A stretch of 64,000 bases of DNA from Rhodoferax potami (lineage in GTDB: Bacteria > Pseudomonadota > Gammaproteobacteria > Burkholderiales > Burkholderiaceae_C). The notes under the pieces are model-generated. The model was not told where the DNA came from, ran no database searches, and saw only the letters and a list, made by a program, of their open reading frames with translations. Made by a program: the position numbers and the translations under genes. Of the stretch, positions 1 through 8,714 are shown in pieces (position 1 is the first letter of the stretch; each line of letters begins with the position of its first letter). The DNA lies in contig NZ_JAVBIK010000001.1 in NCBI RefSeq assembly GCF_032193805.1, positions 2,439,001-2,503,000 on the forward strand, read 5' to 3'.

Positions 1-485
1 CCCATGCAGAGCAAGCCGCAGCGCCCATCGTTTTTGAGCCGGAGTTCATCGAAGGCCTGACCCGCATCTTTGAAGTGAGCATCGTTTTCAACCAGATGCT
101 GGGCTTGAAGATCAGCTCCATCACCCCTGACAAAGTAAAGGCCCGCATTGCCATGCGCCCGGAGCTGGTGGGGCACTATGCCTACAACCGCATACACGGC
201 GGCGTGATCAGCGCAGGGCTGGATGCCATGGGCGGCCTGGCGGTGATGGCGGCCATTGGCGCACGTCACATGGACGAAGCGCCTTCGCAGCGCCTGCACC
301 GCTTTGGCAAGCTGGGCACCATCGATTTGCGAATTGACTACCTGCGCCCCGGCATCGGCGAAACGTTCGAGTTACACGCTGAGGTGATGCGCCTGGGCTC
401 ACGTGTGGCGTCTACCCGCATGGAGTTTCTGGGCGCGGATGGCAAGTTGCTGTCTACTGGGTCCGCGGCTTACATCGTCTCCTGA
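1..485 (+). CDS. PaaI-type hotdog thioesterase, 5' end outside window
   Basis: Likely hydrolyses an acyl-CoA or related thioester in the cytoplasm. The frame beginning at base 3 stays open to the window edge, so the gene starts upstream; the GTG at 75 is probably internal. A HGG motif followed by a long helix (RIHGGVISAGLDAMGG) is the typical hotdog signature of the PaaI/YiiD-C family, and the C-terminal strands (about 120 residues of domain) are complete to the TGA at 483-485. It converges on the minus-strand binding protein with only 8 bases between them. The natural substrate cannot be told from sequence. Confidence 0.8.
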   Translation, partial: HAEQAAAPIVFEPEFIEGLTRIFEVSIVFNQMLGLKISSITPDKVKARIAMRPELVGHYAYNRIHGGVISAGLDAMGGLAVMAAIGARHMDEAPSQRLHRFGKLGTIDLRIDYLRPGIGETFELHAEVMRLGSRVASTRMEFLGADGKLLSTGSAAYIVS

Positions 486-493
486 CAGGCCGC

Positions 494-1228
494 TCAGGCG
501 TTGTTGGCGTATTGCGCCACGATCTTTGCTGCCTGCCCACTCCGGGTGATTTTGCTGGCGGCTTCGGCGAGACGTGTGCGGTCTGCTTGCGCAAATCCGG
601 CGGTGGCCCATAGGTTGAGGTCCAGCCGCCCCAATACAAACGCCGCTCCCAAGTCGGCGGAGCGCATGCCTTCCTCGAGGAGTCCCTGCCGTAAAGAGTG
701 GCGCACGCTTGCAACCGCATCCACCCGGCCGCTGCGAAGCAACTGCAACATGGACGACAGCGAGTTGGTGCGTTGATGCAAGACGCCTTCCAAATCGGCA
801 ATCATTCCGTAGCCTGCGCCACCGCTCAAGCTGGCAATGCGCAAGCCCCGCAGCGAAGCCCTGCTGTCCAGGACCAGACCTTTGCGCGGGAGCACTTCGA
901 CTTCCAATTGGGTCAATCGCGCAATAGATTGGACTTCGGAATCAAAACCCGGGACCGGTAGCAAGATGGTGAGGTCGGACGACCCGCGATTGATGTTTTG
1001 CAACGCACGGGCAATCGGCACCAGCCGCGTTTCTATGGGATGTCCGCAGGCTTTCGAGAGCGCCTGCGCAAAGTCAGCCATGACACCGGTGATGGATCCA
1101 TTGGGCTGAACGAAGCCGTAAGGAATCACATCAATCACGTCAAGCAGCCAAGGAGGCGCTGCCACGGAGGCCGAAGCGATCCCGAGGGGGAGGGTGGTTA
1201 AGGTGGACAGTAGGTGTCGTCGATCCAT
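494..1228 (-). CDS. Periplasmic amino-acid-type binding protein (SBP_bac_3-like), orphan
   Basis: A 244-residue exported protein. I chose the ATG at 1228 because it opens directly into a signal peptide (MDRRHLLSTLTTLPLG, then a SVAAPP cleavage region); the longer frame from 1330 would bury it. The mature part resembles periplasmic solute-binding family 3: an early PYGF segment, a GVMADFAQAL helix, and a late GLRIAS...GGAGYGM region typical of lobe 2. There is no permease or ATPase beside it, so it either works with a distant transporter or is a sensor-type orphan. The ligand is unknown. Confidence 0.72.
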   Translation of the reverse strand: MDRRHLLSTLTTLPLGIASASVAAPPWLLDVIDVIPYGFVQPNGSITGVMADFAQALSKACGHPIETRLVPIARALQNINRGSSDLTILLPVPGFDSEVQSIARLTQLEVEVLPRKGLVLDSRASLRGLRIASLSGGAGYGMIADLEGVLHQRTNSLSSMLQLLRSGRVDAVASVRHSLRQGLLEEGMRSADLGAAFVLGRLDLNLWATAGFAQADRTRLAEAASKITRSGQAAKIVAQYANNA

Positions 1229-1346
1229 GGTGGAAGCACTCAAACCTTGCCCGAAGGCGTTATGGACTCCACAAGAAATACCGCCTGACCATATTAACCC
1301 TCCACCATGGGTTTGGGATAGGGTGCTCACCCGCGGGTGGCCCCAT

Positions 1347-1374
1347 AAAAAAAGGCCACCCGTGGGTGGCCTTT
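1347..1374 (-). terminator. Rho-independent terminator of the liv operon
   Basis: An 11-base inverted repeat (AAAGGCCACCC / GGGTGGCCTTT) with a very tight turn lies 18 bases past the stop of the livK-type gene. Read on the minus strand, the stem is followed by a run of seven T (the A run at 1347-1353 of the plus strand), so it ends minus-strand transcription. Confidence 0.85.
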
Positions 1375-1391
1375 GTGTCGCTTGCGGCAGC

Positions 1392-2570
1392 TTACTTTTT
1401 GGCAGGCGCGTCGCTCACATACTCAGACACGACTTTCCATTTGCCATCGGTGATCTGGGAGAGACGCGAAGCGTTACTACCCAGGCGTTTGGTGGCAGTG
1501 AAAGTCTGCACGGGGGCGCCGAACATGTCTGCCGGAATGGTCATGCTATCCATGACCTTGATGTAGGAATCCGTCGTCAGATTCTTGCCGGCCTTGTTTG
1601 CCGCAGAGGCAAAGGTGTTGACGATCATGTAGCCGTAGACCGAGAAGACGGTGGGATCTTCATTGAACTTGGTTTTGTACTTGTTGGCCCAGAAGCGGAT
1701 GCCGGGGGTTTGCTCATCGGTGTAGGGGTTCTGCACGGTCATGGCGGCGTAGAGGCCGTCCATGGCTTTGCCGCCGATCTTGTGGATCAGATCGGTGTAG
1801 GCCGCACTCGAGCCGATGAAGGTGGGGTTGTAGCCCAGCTTACGAGCAGTGCCGATGGCGCCGATGGTCTCGCGGATGATGGTACCCAGCACCACAAAGT
1901 CGCAACCGCCGGCCTGCATTTTGGAGACTTGGGATGAGAAGTCGGTCGCTCCACGTTTGTAGGAGGTCTTCTCAGCGAATTCCATGCCGATGGTCTTCAA
2001 GCCGTCTTCACCACCCTTGAGCACTTCGAGTCCGAAGTCGTCATCCTGGTACAAAGTGCAGACCTTCTTGGCGCCTTTTTCCTTCACCAGCTTGGGCACG
2101 GCCAGTCGCATCTGGTCGTAGTAGGGGGCTGCAAACGAGTACTTGAGCTTGTTGAAGGGCTCATACATTTCACGGGCGGCGGTGATCGGGAAGAAGTTGA
2201 TCACGTTCTTCTCGAATTGCACCGGCATGGCCGCCATGTTCTGGGCGGTGCCGATGTGGCCGACCATCATGAAAATCTTGTCCTGGTTGACCAGCTTCTG
2301 GGCAGCGAGCACGGCCTTCTTGGGGTCGTAGCCGGAGTCTTCCACCAGCAGTTTGAGCTTGCGGCCGTTGATGCCCCCTTGCTCATTGATTTCGTCCACG
2401 GCCAGCAGCATGCCGGCGCGGGATTGTTTGCCGAAGCCGGCCAAGGGACCGGAGAGGTCCTGGATGGAGCCCAGCAGGATTTCGTCTTTGCTCACGCCTT
2501 GTTGTTGGGCGCTAGCAAAAGTCGCGGTCAGGGCCAGGGTGCCCAGTGCGATGGCGGTACGCAGTTTCAT
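1392..2570 (-). CDS. Branched-chain amino acid-type ABC transporter substrate-binding protein (LivK-like)
   Basis: A 392-residue Peripla_BP_6 family protein. The signal peptide is clear: MKLRTAIALG, a hydrophobic core, and a likely cut after ATFASA. The mature protein starts with the family's ILLGSIQDLSGPLAGFG segment and continues with the two-lobe Leu/Ile/Val-binding fold. A GAGGAGA ribosome site precedes the ATG. It is the last gene of a minus-strand operon livH-livM-livG-livF-acyl-CoA synthetase-livK and is followed by a strong terminator. The acyl-CoA synthetase in the same operon makes a carboxylic acid a plausible ligand rather than an amino acid; that is inference. Confidence 0.92.
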   Translation of the reverse strand: MKLRTAIALGTLALTATFASAQQQGVSKDEILLGSIQDLSGPLAGFGKQSRAGMLLAVDEINEQGGINGRKLKLLVEDSGYDPKKAVLAAQKLVNQDKIFMMVGHIGTAQNMAAMPVQFEKNVINFFPITAAREMYEPFNKLKYSFAAPYYDQMRLAVPKLVKEKGAKKVCTLYQDDDFGLEVLKGGEDGLKTIGMEFAEKTSYKRGATDFSSQVSKMQAGGCDFVVLGTIIRETIGAIGTARKLGYNPTFIGSSAAYTDLIHKIGGKAMDGLYAAMTVQNPYTDEQTPGIRFWANKYKTKFNEDPTVFSVYGYMIVNTFASAANKAGKNLTTDSYIKVMDSMTIPADMFGAPVQTFTATKRLGSNASRLSQITDGKWKVVSEYVSDAPAKK

Positions 2571-2619
2571 GGTTGTGTCTCCTCGTTGGTTCTCTTTGCA
2601 AAGGGGTGCAGCACAGCTG

Positions 2620-4476
2620 CTATCGGTACATGGCCTCTATCCGGGCTTCGTATTTCTTCTCCACCAGCTTGCGTTTGAGCTTCATGGTGGGGGTGAGTTC
2701 CTCATCTTCCGCGGTCAACTGGTTTTCCAGCAAGAAAAATTTCTTGATCTGCTCGACGCGCGCAAACTTTTTGTTCACCCGGTCCAGTTCCGCCTGAATC
2801 AGGGCCTGCACTTCAGGGGCGCGGGTGAGCGACGCGTAGTTACTAAACGGAATATCCGCGTCTTGCGCAAACTTTTCCACGTTCTCCTGGTCGATCATGA
2901 CGATGACGGTCAGGAACGGTCGCTTGTCGCCAATGACCACCGCATCGGTGATGTACGGCGAGAACTTCAGGTCGTTCTCCAGCTCGCTCGGGGTGATGTT
3001 CTTGCCGCCAGCGGTGATGATGATGTCTTTCATCCGGTCGGTAATCCGGAAGTAACCGTCACCATCCACCACGCCCACGTCCCCAGTGTGCAGCCAGCCA
3101 TCGGCGGTGATAGTTTCCGCCGTCTTCTCCGGCAGATTCAGGTAGCCGGCAAACACATTCTTGCCCCGCACCATGATTTCACCGGTCGCGGGGTCCAGCT
3201 TGACCTCGTTGAAGGGGGCTGCCGGGCCGATCGAACCGGGTTTGATTTTGCCGGCCGGTACGCCGGTGGAGGCGCCACAGGTCTCGGTCATGCCCCAGAC
3301 CTCGAGCATGGGGACGCCCAGCGCCAAATACCAACGGACCAGATCCGGTGAAATCGGTGCCGCACCGGTAATCAGGAACCGTGAGCGATGGATCCCGATC
3401 AGCTTGCGCACGTTGTTCAGCGCCAGTACTTGGGCCAGTTTGAATTGCAGCTTGAGGCCTGCGCCCACGGGTTGTCCCGCGAGCACCAGATCGGCGATGC
3501 GGCCACCCACACCGATACCCCAGCCATAGACCATTTGCTGGATCTTGCCGGACTCTTTGAGCGCGATCATGACGCTCGAGTAGAACTTCTCCCACACCCG
3601 TGGCACTGCAGTGAACACCGTGGGGGCGATCTCGCGCACGTTCTCGGGGATGGTCTCGGGGTTTTCTACAAAGTTAAGTTTGGCGCCGGTATAGAGCGAG
3701 AAGTACTCACCACCCAGCCGCTCAGCAATGTGGCACAGAGGCAAAAAGCACATGCGCTCATCGCGCGCGTCTTGTGCGATGAGGGTGTTGTATCCCCTGA
3801 TCGCGTAAACCAGGCCTTCGTGCAAGTGCATGGCGCCTTTGGGCTTGCCCGTGGTCCCTGAGGTGTAGACCAGAATCGCCAGGTCTTCGGGTTTGCAGTT
3901 GGCGCTGCGTTGGGTTACTGCGTTCGGGTTGGCTGCGTTGTAGGTGCGGCCCAGTGCGCGCAGGGCGTCAAGGCTGATGACGTCCGGATCGTCAAGGCCA
4001 CGCAGGCCCTCCATGTCCATCACCACGATTTTGCGCAGGGTGCTGCACTGCGCGCGCACTTCCAGGGCTTTGTCGAGTTGTTCATCGTCTTCGACGAACA
4101 AGATGCTGGTGGTGGAGTCTTCACACAGGTAGTGCACCTGGCTCGGCGCATCGGTGGGGTAGATCCCGTTCGACACGCCACCCGCCGACAGCACAGCCAG
4201 ATCCGCCCACACCCATTCGACGACGGTGTTGGCCAATATGGATGCGGTGTGGCCTTGTTCAAAGCCAAGGCTGATCAATCCGCCTGCAATTTCGCGTACG
4301 GCTTCGGCCGTCTGGTTCCATGTCCAGCTACGCCAGAGCCCTAGGTGCTTTTGGCGCAGCCAGATGTCGGGGCCACGGGCGGCCACGGCGTTCCAGAACA
4401 TGGCCGGTATCGTGTCACCGGTCATGGCAATACCACTTTGTGGCTGGATGTTGCTGGTGTCCCAGAGTCCGTTCAT
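2620..4476 (-). CDS. Long-chain-type acyl-CoA synthetase (AMP-forming)
   Basis: Activates a carboxylic acid with ATP to an acyl-adenylate and then an acyl-CoA. The 618-residue protein has the ANL-family motifs: the P-loop-like YTSGTTGKPKGAMH, the adenine-binding WGMTE region, GWLHTGDVG, and the hinge/C-domain segment TAGGKNITPSELEN. Length and motif spacing fit the FadD15-like long-chain group. I start it at the ATG at 4476, which has GGAGATAG just upstream and lies 4 bases beyond the livF stop; the frame runs further (to 4527) but into livF. Its place inside a liv operon suggests that the transporter's cargo is a substrate for this enzyme. Confidence 0.9.
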   Translation of the reverse strand: MNGLWDTSNIQPQSGIAMTGDTIPAMFWNAVAARGPDIWLRQKHLGLWRSWTWNQTAEAVREIAGGLISLGFEQGHTASILANTVVEWVWADLAVLSAGGVSNGIYPTDAPSQVHYLCEDSTTSILFVEDDEQLDKALEVRAQCSTLRKIVVMDMEGLRGLDDPDVISLDALRALGRTYNAANPNAVTQRSANCKPEDLAILVYTSGTTGKPKGAMHLHEGLVYAIRGYNTLIAQDARDERMCFLPLCHIAERLGGEYFSLYTGAKLNFVENPETIPENVREIAPTVFTAVPRVWEKFYSSVMIALKESGKIQQMVYGWGIGVGGRIADLVLAGQPVGAGLKLQFKLAQVLALNNVRKLIGIHRSRFLITGAAPISPDLVRWYLALGVPMLEVWGMTETCGASTGVPAGKIKPGSIGPAAPFNEVKLDPATGEIMVRGKNVFAGYLNLPEKTAETITADGWLHTGDVGVVDGDGYFRITDRMKDIIITAGGKNITPSELENDLKFSPYITDAVVIGDKRPFLTVIVMIDQENVEKFAQDADIPFSNYASLTRAPEVQALIQAELDRVNKKFARVEQIKKFFLLENQLTAEDEELTPTMKLKRKLVEKKYEARIEAMYR

Positions 4477-4480
4477 GCTG

Positions 4481-5278
4481 CTATCTCCAGGTTTTCTTCT
4501 TTTTCCAACGACGTTCCCCGCGCACACCGTCCTCCTTCATGCCAAGGTAAAACTCTTTGATATCGTCTTTTTCGCGCAGGTTGGCGCAGGTGTCTTCCAT
4601 GACGATACGGCCGTTTTCCAGCACGTAGCCGTAGTCCGAGGCGTTAAGCGCCATGTTGGCGTTTTGTTCGACCAGCAGGATGGTGGTGCCGCGCTCGCGG
4701 TTGATACGCACCACGATCTCGAAAATCTCCTTGGTGAGTTTCGGGCTCAGGCCTAGGCTGGGCTCGTCCAGGAGAATGAGGTCGGGGTCGGCCATGAGCG
4801 CGCGGCTGATCGCCAGCATCTGCTGCTGCCCGCCTGAAAGCAAGCCCGCATCCTGGGTAGCGCGCTCTTTCAGAATCGGGAAATAGCCGTACACCGTGGC
4901 GATATCTTTGGCAACGCCATCGCGGTCAGAGCGGGTAAAGGCCCCCATGAGCAGGTTGTCATGCACGCTGAGCAGGGGGAAAACCTCACGCCCTTCAGGC
5001 ACGTGGCTCAAGCCCTCTTGCACGATGTGGGCTGGATCGCGCGCCGTGATGTCCTGGCCCTTGAATTCGACCGAGCCCTTGCGCGGATCGATGATCCCCG
5101 AGATGGTTTTCAGAATCGTAGTCTTGCCCGCTCCGTTGGAGCCGAGCACCGTGGCTATTTCGCCACGACGCACCTGCAAGCTCACACCACGGATGGCTTT
5201 GATCGGCCCATAGGCACTCTCAACGTTCGAGAGCTTGAGCACCGGCTGGTCGCTGATAGGTGGGGGCAGGGTGCTCAT
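4481..5278 (-). CDS. livF: ABC transporter ATP-binding protein, LivF type
   Basis: One of two ATPases of the liv-type importer, acting on the inner face of the membrane. Visible are Walker A (GSNGAGKTT), the ABC signature (LLSGGQQQML), Walker B (LILLDEPSLGLSP) and the H-loop region, in the order and length (265 residues) of LivF. The last about 20 residues, after the usual end of the family (EFYLGMKEDG), are a basic tail rich in Arg, Lys and Trp. The ATG overlaps the livG stop by 4 bases (ATGA), indicating coupled translation. Confidence 0.93.
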   Translation of the reverse strand: MSTLPPPISDQPVLKLSNVESAYGPIKAIRGVSLQVRRGEIATVLGSNGAGKTTILKTISGIIDPRKGSVEFKGQDITARDPAHIVQEGLSHVPEGREVFPLLSVHDNLLMGAFTRSDRDGVAKDIATVYGYFPILKERATQDAGLLSGGQQQMLAISRALMADPDLILLDEPSLGLSPKLTKEIFEIVVRINRERGTTILLVEQNANMALNASDYGYVLENGRIVMEDTCANLREKDDIKEFYLGMKEDGVRGERRWKKKKTWR

Positions 5279-6102
5279 GCAACCTCCCGCGCGGGTTGGC
5301 GGCGCAAGGACGACACATCGTCGATCGAGCCCAAATAGGCTTCCACGACCGCAGGGTCCGTTTGCACTTCGCGGGGGCTGCCCATGGCCAGCACTTCGCC
5401 CTGGTTCATGGCCAAAACCCGGTCTGACACCTTGGATACCAGGCTCATATCGTGTTCCACCATGAGCACTGTGATACCCAACTCGTTTTTGATGTCCTGG
5501 ATCCAGAATGCCATGTCGTCGGTTTCTTCCACATTCAAGCCGCTGGAGGGCTCATCGAGCAACAGCAGTTTGGGCTCGGTGCACAGGGCGCGGGCCATCT
5601 CCACCACCTTGCGTACGCCGTAAGGCAGGCCGGCAACCAACGAGTCGCGGTAGTGCTGCAGGTCAAGAAACTCAATGACTTCTTCGGCCTTCTCCCGCGC
5701 TTTCAGTTCAGCCTCGCGCACCGCGGAGGTGAACAGCAAGTCCTGCCAGAGGCTGGTTTTGCGGTGGGTGTGACGGCCGATCAGTAGGTTGTGCAGCACG
5801 CTGGCGTGCTCAAACAGCTCGATGTTCTGAAAGGTCCGGGCAATGCCTAGCGACGCCACATCCTGTGGCGCTTGATCGGTCAGTTGCAGCATGCCCTGCG
5901 GCCCGCGGTAGGCAATGCTGCCGGTCGTGGGGGTGTAAATGCGGCTGATCAGGTTGAACACCGTGGTCTTGCCAGCGCCATTCGGGCCGATCAGGGTGAA
6001 AACCTCACCTTGCTTGACGTCGAAGCTGACTTTGTTGACCGCCAGCACGCCGCCGAAGCGCACGCTCAGGTCTTGGGCGGAGAGTAATGTGTCGGTGCTC
6101 AT
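5275..6102 (-). CDS. livG: ABC transporter ATP-binding protein, LivG type
   Basis: The second ATPase of the liv-type importer (275 residues). Walker A is GPNGAGKTT, the signature region reads AGLPYGVRKVVEMARAL (the degenerate LPYG form is normal for LivG), and Walker B is LLLLDEPSSGLN. The C-terminal helix after GSPREV is the LivG-specific BCA_ABC_TP_C segment. It overlaps livM by 4 bases upstream and livF by 4 bases downstream. Confidence 0.94.
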   Translation of the reverse strand: MSTDTLLSAQDLSVRFGGVLAVNKVSFDVKQGEVFTLIGPNGAGKTTVFNLISRIYTPTTGSIAYRGPQGMLQLTDQAPQDVASLGIARTFQNIELFEHASVLHNLLIGRHTHRKTSLWQDLLFTSAVREAELKAREKAEEVIEFLDLQHYRDSLVAGLPYGVRKVVEMARALCTEPKLLLLDEPSSGLNVEETDDMAFWIQDIKNELGITVLMVEHDMSLVSKVSDRVLAMNQGEVLAMGSPREVQTDPAVVEAYLGSIDDVSSLRRQPAREVA

Positions 6103-7175
6103 TTGAGGCGATCAGACTTTTGGAAGGATTTCTGCCGCTTGAACATGCCCTTGCGGTAGAACGGGAACATTTGCAAATAGGTGCGCACCTTGAGCCAGCG
6201 GCCGTACAAGCCCATGGGCTCGAACAGCACAAACGCAATCAGGACGCTGCCGTAAATCACGCTTTTCAGACCGGGAGCCTGACCGATGATTTCCGGTAAG
6301 AACTCTTTGCTCAGCGAAATACCCTGCGGCAGGATGATGAGGAAAATAGCCCCCAGAAACACCCCATGCACCGAGCCCAAGCCGCCGATCACAATCATCA
6401 ACAACAAGTCAATCGATTGCAGCAAGTTGAATTGGTCGGGCGAAATGAAGCGCAGGTTGTGCGCATACAAGGCCCCCGCCATGCCGGCTAAAGCCGCTGA
6501 AATTGAGAACGACAGGGTCTTGTAATACGCGAGATGGATGCCCATGCTCTGGGCTGAAATCTCAGAGTCGCGAATCGCCACAAACGCCCGGCCGGTAGGC
6601 GAGCGAAGCAGGTTCAAAATGCCCAAGGTGCACAGCACAGTGAGCACCAGGCAGACAAAGTAGAAGCCGGTGCCACTACTCAGGTCATAGCCGAACATCC
6701 GGATCGCCGCGACCGACTTGCCCGCGTTGCCCCCGGTGACAGATTCCCAACGCGCAAACACCTCTTCGATGATGAAGCCGAACGACAAAGTCGCCATGCC
6801 CAGGTAAATACCTTTGAGCCGCAATGCAGGGATACCCACCACCATGCCGATCGCTGCAGACAGCGTGCCGGACAAGGCAAGTGCCACCACAAAGGGCACT
6901 CCCATTTGCACCAGATAGGCCTGTGTGTAAGCACCCACGCCAAGGAAGGCGGCGTGGCCCAGAGAGAACTGGCCGGTAAAGCCCGCCAGCAGCATCAGGC
7001 CGAGCCCTGCAATCGCATAAATCAGCACCAGGTTCAGCTGGGCCAGGCTGTATTCGGTCAGCAGCCACGGTGCCGCCAATAGCAGGACGATAAGCGCGCT
7101 GTACCAAAAAACGTGACCGCCGTGTTTGGCAAGCTTGATGTCCTGCGCGTAGTCGGTTTTGAAAATAAAACGCAT
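6099..7175 (-). CDS. livM: ABC transporter permease, LivM type
   Basis: A membrane-spanning permease of 358 residues. About eight to ten hydrophobic segments are visible, with the LivM hallmark GLMLLAGFTGQFSLGHAAFLGVGAY near residue 65 and the conserved EAA-like RDSEISAQSMGI loop near residue 205. The soluble C-terminal tail (after YGRWLKVRTYLQ) is basic. Its ATG overlaps the livH stop by one base (TGATG), so both halves of the channel are translated together. Confidence 0.93.
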   Translation of the reverse strand: MRFIFKTDYAQDIKLAKHGGHVFWYSALIVLLLAAPWLLTEYSLAQLNLVLIYAIAGLGLMLLAGFTGQFSLGHAAFLGVGAYTQAYLVQMGVPFVVALALSGTLSAAIGMVVGIPALRLKGIYLGMATLSFGFIIEEVFARWESVTGGNAGKSVAAIRMFGYDLSSGTGFYFVCLVLTVLCTLGILNLLRSPTGRAFVAIRDSEISAQSMGIHLAYYKTLSFSISAALAGMAGALYAHNLRFISPDQFNLLQSIDLLLMIVIGGLGSVHGVFLGAIFLIILPQGISLSKEFLPEIIGQAPGLKSVIYGSVLIAFVLFEPMGLYGRWLKVRTYLQMFPFYRKGMFKRQKSFQKSDRLK

Positions 7176-8071
7176 CAGACTTTCTTCCGCAGTTTTTCGC
7201 CGAACAGTCCATTCGGCTTGACCATCAACATAACCAACACCACCACATACGGTGCGGTGTCCTTGAATCCGTCGGGCAGGTAGAAGCCGGCAAAAGACTC
7301 CACCAGCCCGATGACAAGCCCACCGACGATGGCGCCCGGCAAGCTACCGAACCCGCCCACCACGGCGGCAGGGAACGCCTTCAGGCCAATGAAGCCCATG
7401 TTGGCGTGCACAAAAGTGATGGGGGCGAGCAGTATTCCGGCAATCGCGGCAACCGCCGCGGCAAGACCCCAAGCCAAGCCGTTCAGGCGTTGCACCGGGA
7501 TCCCCATGTAGTACGCGGCCAACTGATTCTGGGAGGCGGCCTGCATTGCGATGCCCAGCTTGGTGTAGCGGAACAGGGCGAACAACAGCACGCACAACAC
7601 GCCGGTCGCACCGATGATGACGAGGTGTTCCACGTTGAGCACCAGGGCGCCAATGCCCATCTCATTGCCGCCGAACTTCAGGATCTCGTCTTTGTAGGGC
7701 ACAGCCAAGGCGTTGGTGTCGGTACCAATACCGGGGATCATGGTGATCAGCCCGCGCGCCACATAGCCGATGCCGATGGTGAGCATCACGATAGAAAACG
7801 CGGGTTGCCCCAGGATCGGGCGGATGACCATGCGCTCCAGGAAGATACCGAATACGGCCATGCCCAGGATCGCGCTGGGTACAGCGATCCAGTAAGGCAT
7901 GCCCAGCATGGTCATGCCCACCAGTCCGCCGAAGGCGCCCAACATCATCAGCTCGCCTTGGGCGAAGCTTACGGTTTCGGTGGCCTTGTAGATCAATACA
8001 AAGCCGAGTGCAATCAGGCCGTAGATGCACCCTTGTGCTACGCCGCTGATCAGCAATTGAAGGAACTGCAC
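7175..8071 (-). CDS. livH: ABC transporter permease, LivH type
   Basis: The first gene of the liv-type operon; 298 residues with about eight membrane segments. The LivH motif GLIALGFVLIYKATETVSFAQGELMMLGA occupies the first 50 residues and the EAA-like loop (AMQAASQNQLAAYYMGI) lies near residue 175. The start codon is GTG at 8069-8071, chosen because an AGAGGAGA ribosome site sits 4-5 bases before it and the family normally starts at this point. The promoter should lie in 8072-8200; I see no convincing pair of -35 and -10 boxes there. Confidence 0.92.
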   Translation of the reverse strand: MQFLQLLISGVAQGCIYGLIALGFVLIYKATETVSFAQGELMMLGAFGGLVGMTMLGMPYWIAVPSAILGMAVFGIFLERMVIRPILGQPAFSIVMLTIGIGYVARGLITMIPGIGTDTNALAVPYKDEILKFGGNEMGIGALVLNVEHLVIIGATGVLCVLLFALFRYTKLGIAMQAASQNQLAAYYMGIPVQRLNGLAWGLAAAVAAIAGILLAPITFVHANMGFIGLKAFPAAVVGGFGSLPGAIVGGLVIGLVESFAGFYLPDGFKDTAPYVVVLVMLMVKPNGLFGEKLRKKV

Positions 8072-8209
8072 GTTGTCTCCTCTGGAAGTGCAGTTCGGTT
8101 ATAGCGGGGTGCTCTTCAATCGCCGATAGGGTTCCCACTGATCTCGTTGTCCCTTAGAAAGCCCTTTTTTGCGCCGGGGCTTCCTGCTGCGGGTTATCTG
8201 CTAATCGTG

Positions 8210-8256
8210 CCTGTAGCGCCCGCTTTGTATGCGCGGGTAGCTATCAAAAACGTAGC
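8210..8256 (-). repeat. Dispersed repeat copy 1 (intergenic)
   Basis: A near-complete copy of the 43-47 base repeat described in the findings. Reading the minus strand it begins GCTACG at 8256, has the 26-base core ending CCGCGC, a 9-base spacer, then GGGCGCTA-CAGG. It lies between livH and the YciA-type thioesterase, ending one base from the stop of the latter. Confidence 0.75.
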
Positions 8257-8257
8257 G

Positions 8258-8674
8258 TTATTCGCCGGTTTTGTTGATGGGGCGCGGGCGTCCCTGGTCG
8301 TCTATGGCGACATAGGTGAGTGACGCCTCGGTGACTTTGGTGTAGTTTCCTTGCGACCGGTAACGCTCGGCATAGACCTCGACCTTGACCGTGATTGAGG
8401 TGCGTCCGATCCGGCTCACTTTGCTGAAAAAACTCAAGATGTCGCCCACGCGCACCGGCTGCTTGAATATGAATTCATTCACCGCGACGGTAGCCATACG
8501 CCCCTGGGTGTAGCGTGCGGGTAGCACGGAGCCGGCGAGATCGACCTGGGCCATGACCCAGCCGCCGAAGATGTCGCCGTTGGCATTGCAGTCCCCCGGC
8601 ATGGGGATGACTTTGAGCACCAACTCCTGATCGACGGGCAATTGGACATGGGCGGGGCTTGGAACAGTAGACAT
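8258..8674 (-). CDS. Acyl-CoA thioesterase, YciA/BACH hotdog family
   Basis: A cytoplasmic hotdog-fold acyl-CoA hydrolase of 138 residues. The diagnostic segment is DCNANGDIFGGWVMAQVDLAG near residue 30, where the N-x-x-GDIFGGW motif carries the catalytic Asn/Asp of the YciA family; the late VYAERYRSQG strand also fits. I start it at the ATG at 8674 (MSTVPSPAHV), since upstream codons in the frame overlap the divergent ABC exporter gene. It reads away from that exporter with only 40 bases between starts. Confidence 0.88.
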   Translation of the reverse strand: MSTVPSPAHVQLPVDQELVLKVIPMPGDCNANGDIFGGWVMAQVDLAGSVLPARYTQGRMATVAVNEFIFKQPVRVGDILSFFSKVSRIGRTSITVKVEVYAERYRSQGNYTKVTEASLTYVAIDDQGRPRPINKTGE

Positions 8675-8714
8675 GGGCACAATCCTGACTTGAAACTTCT
8701 CTGAATTGTCCCCC

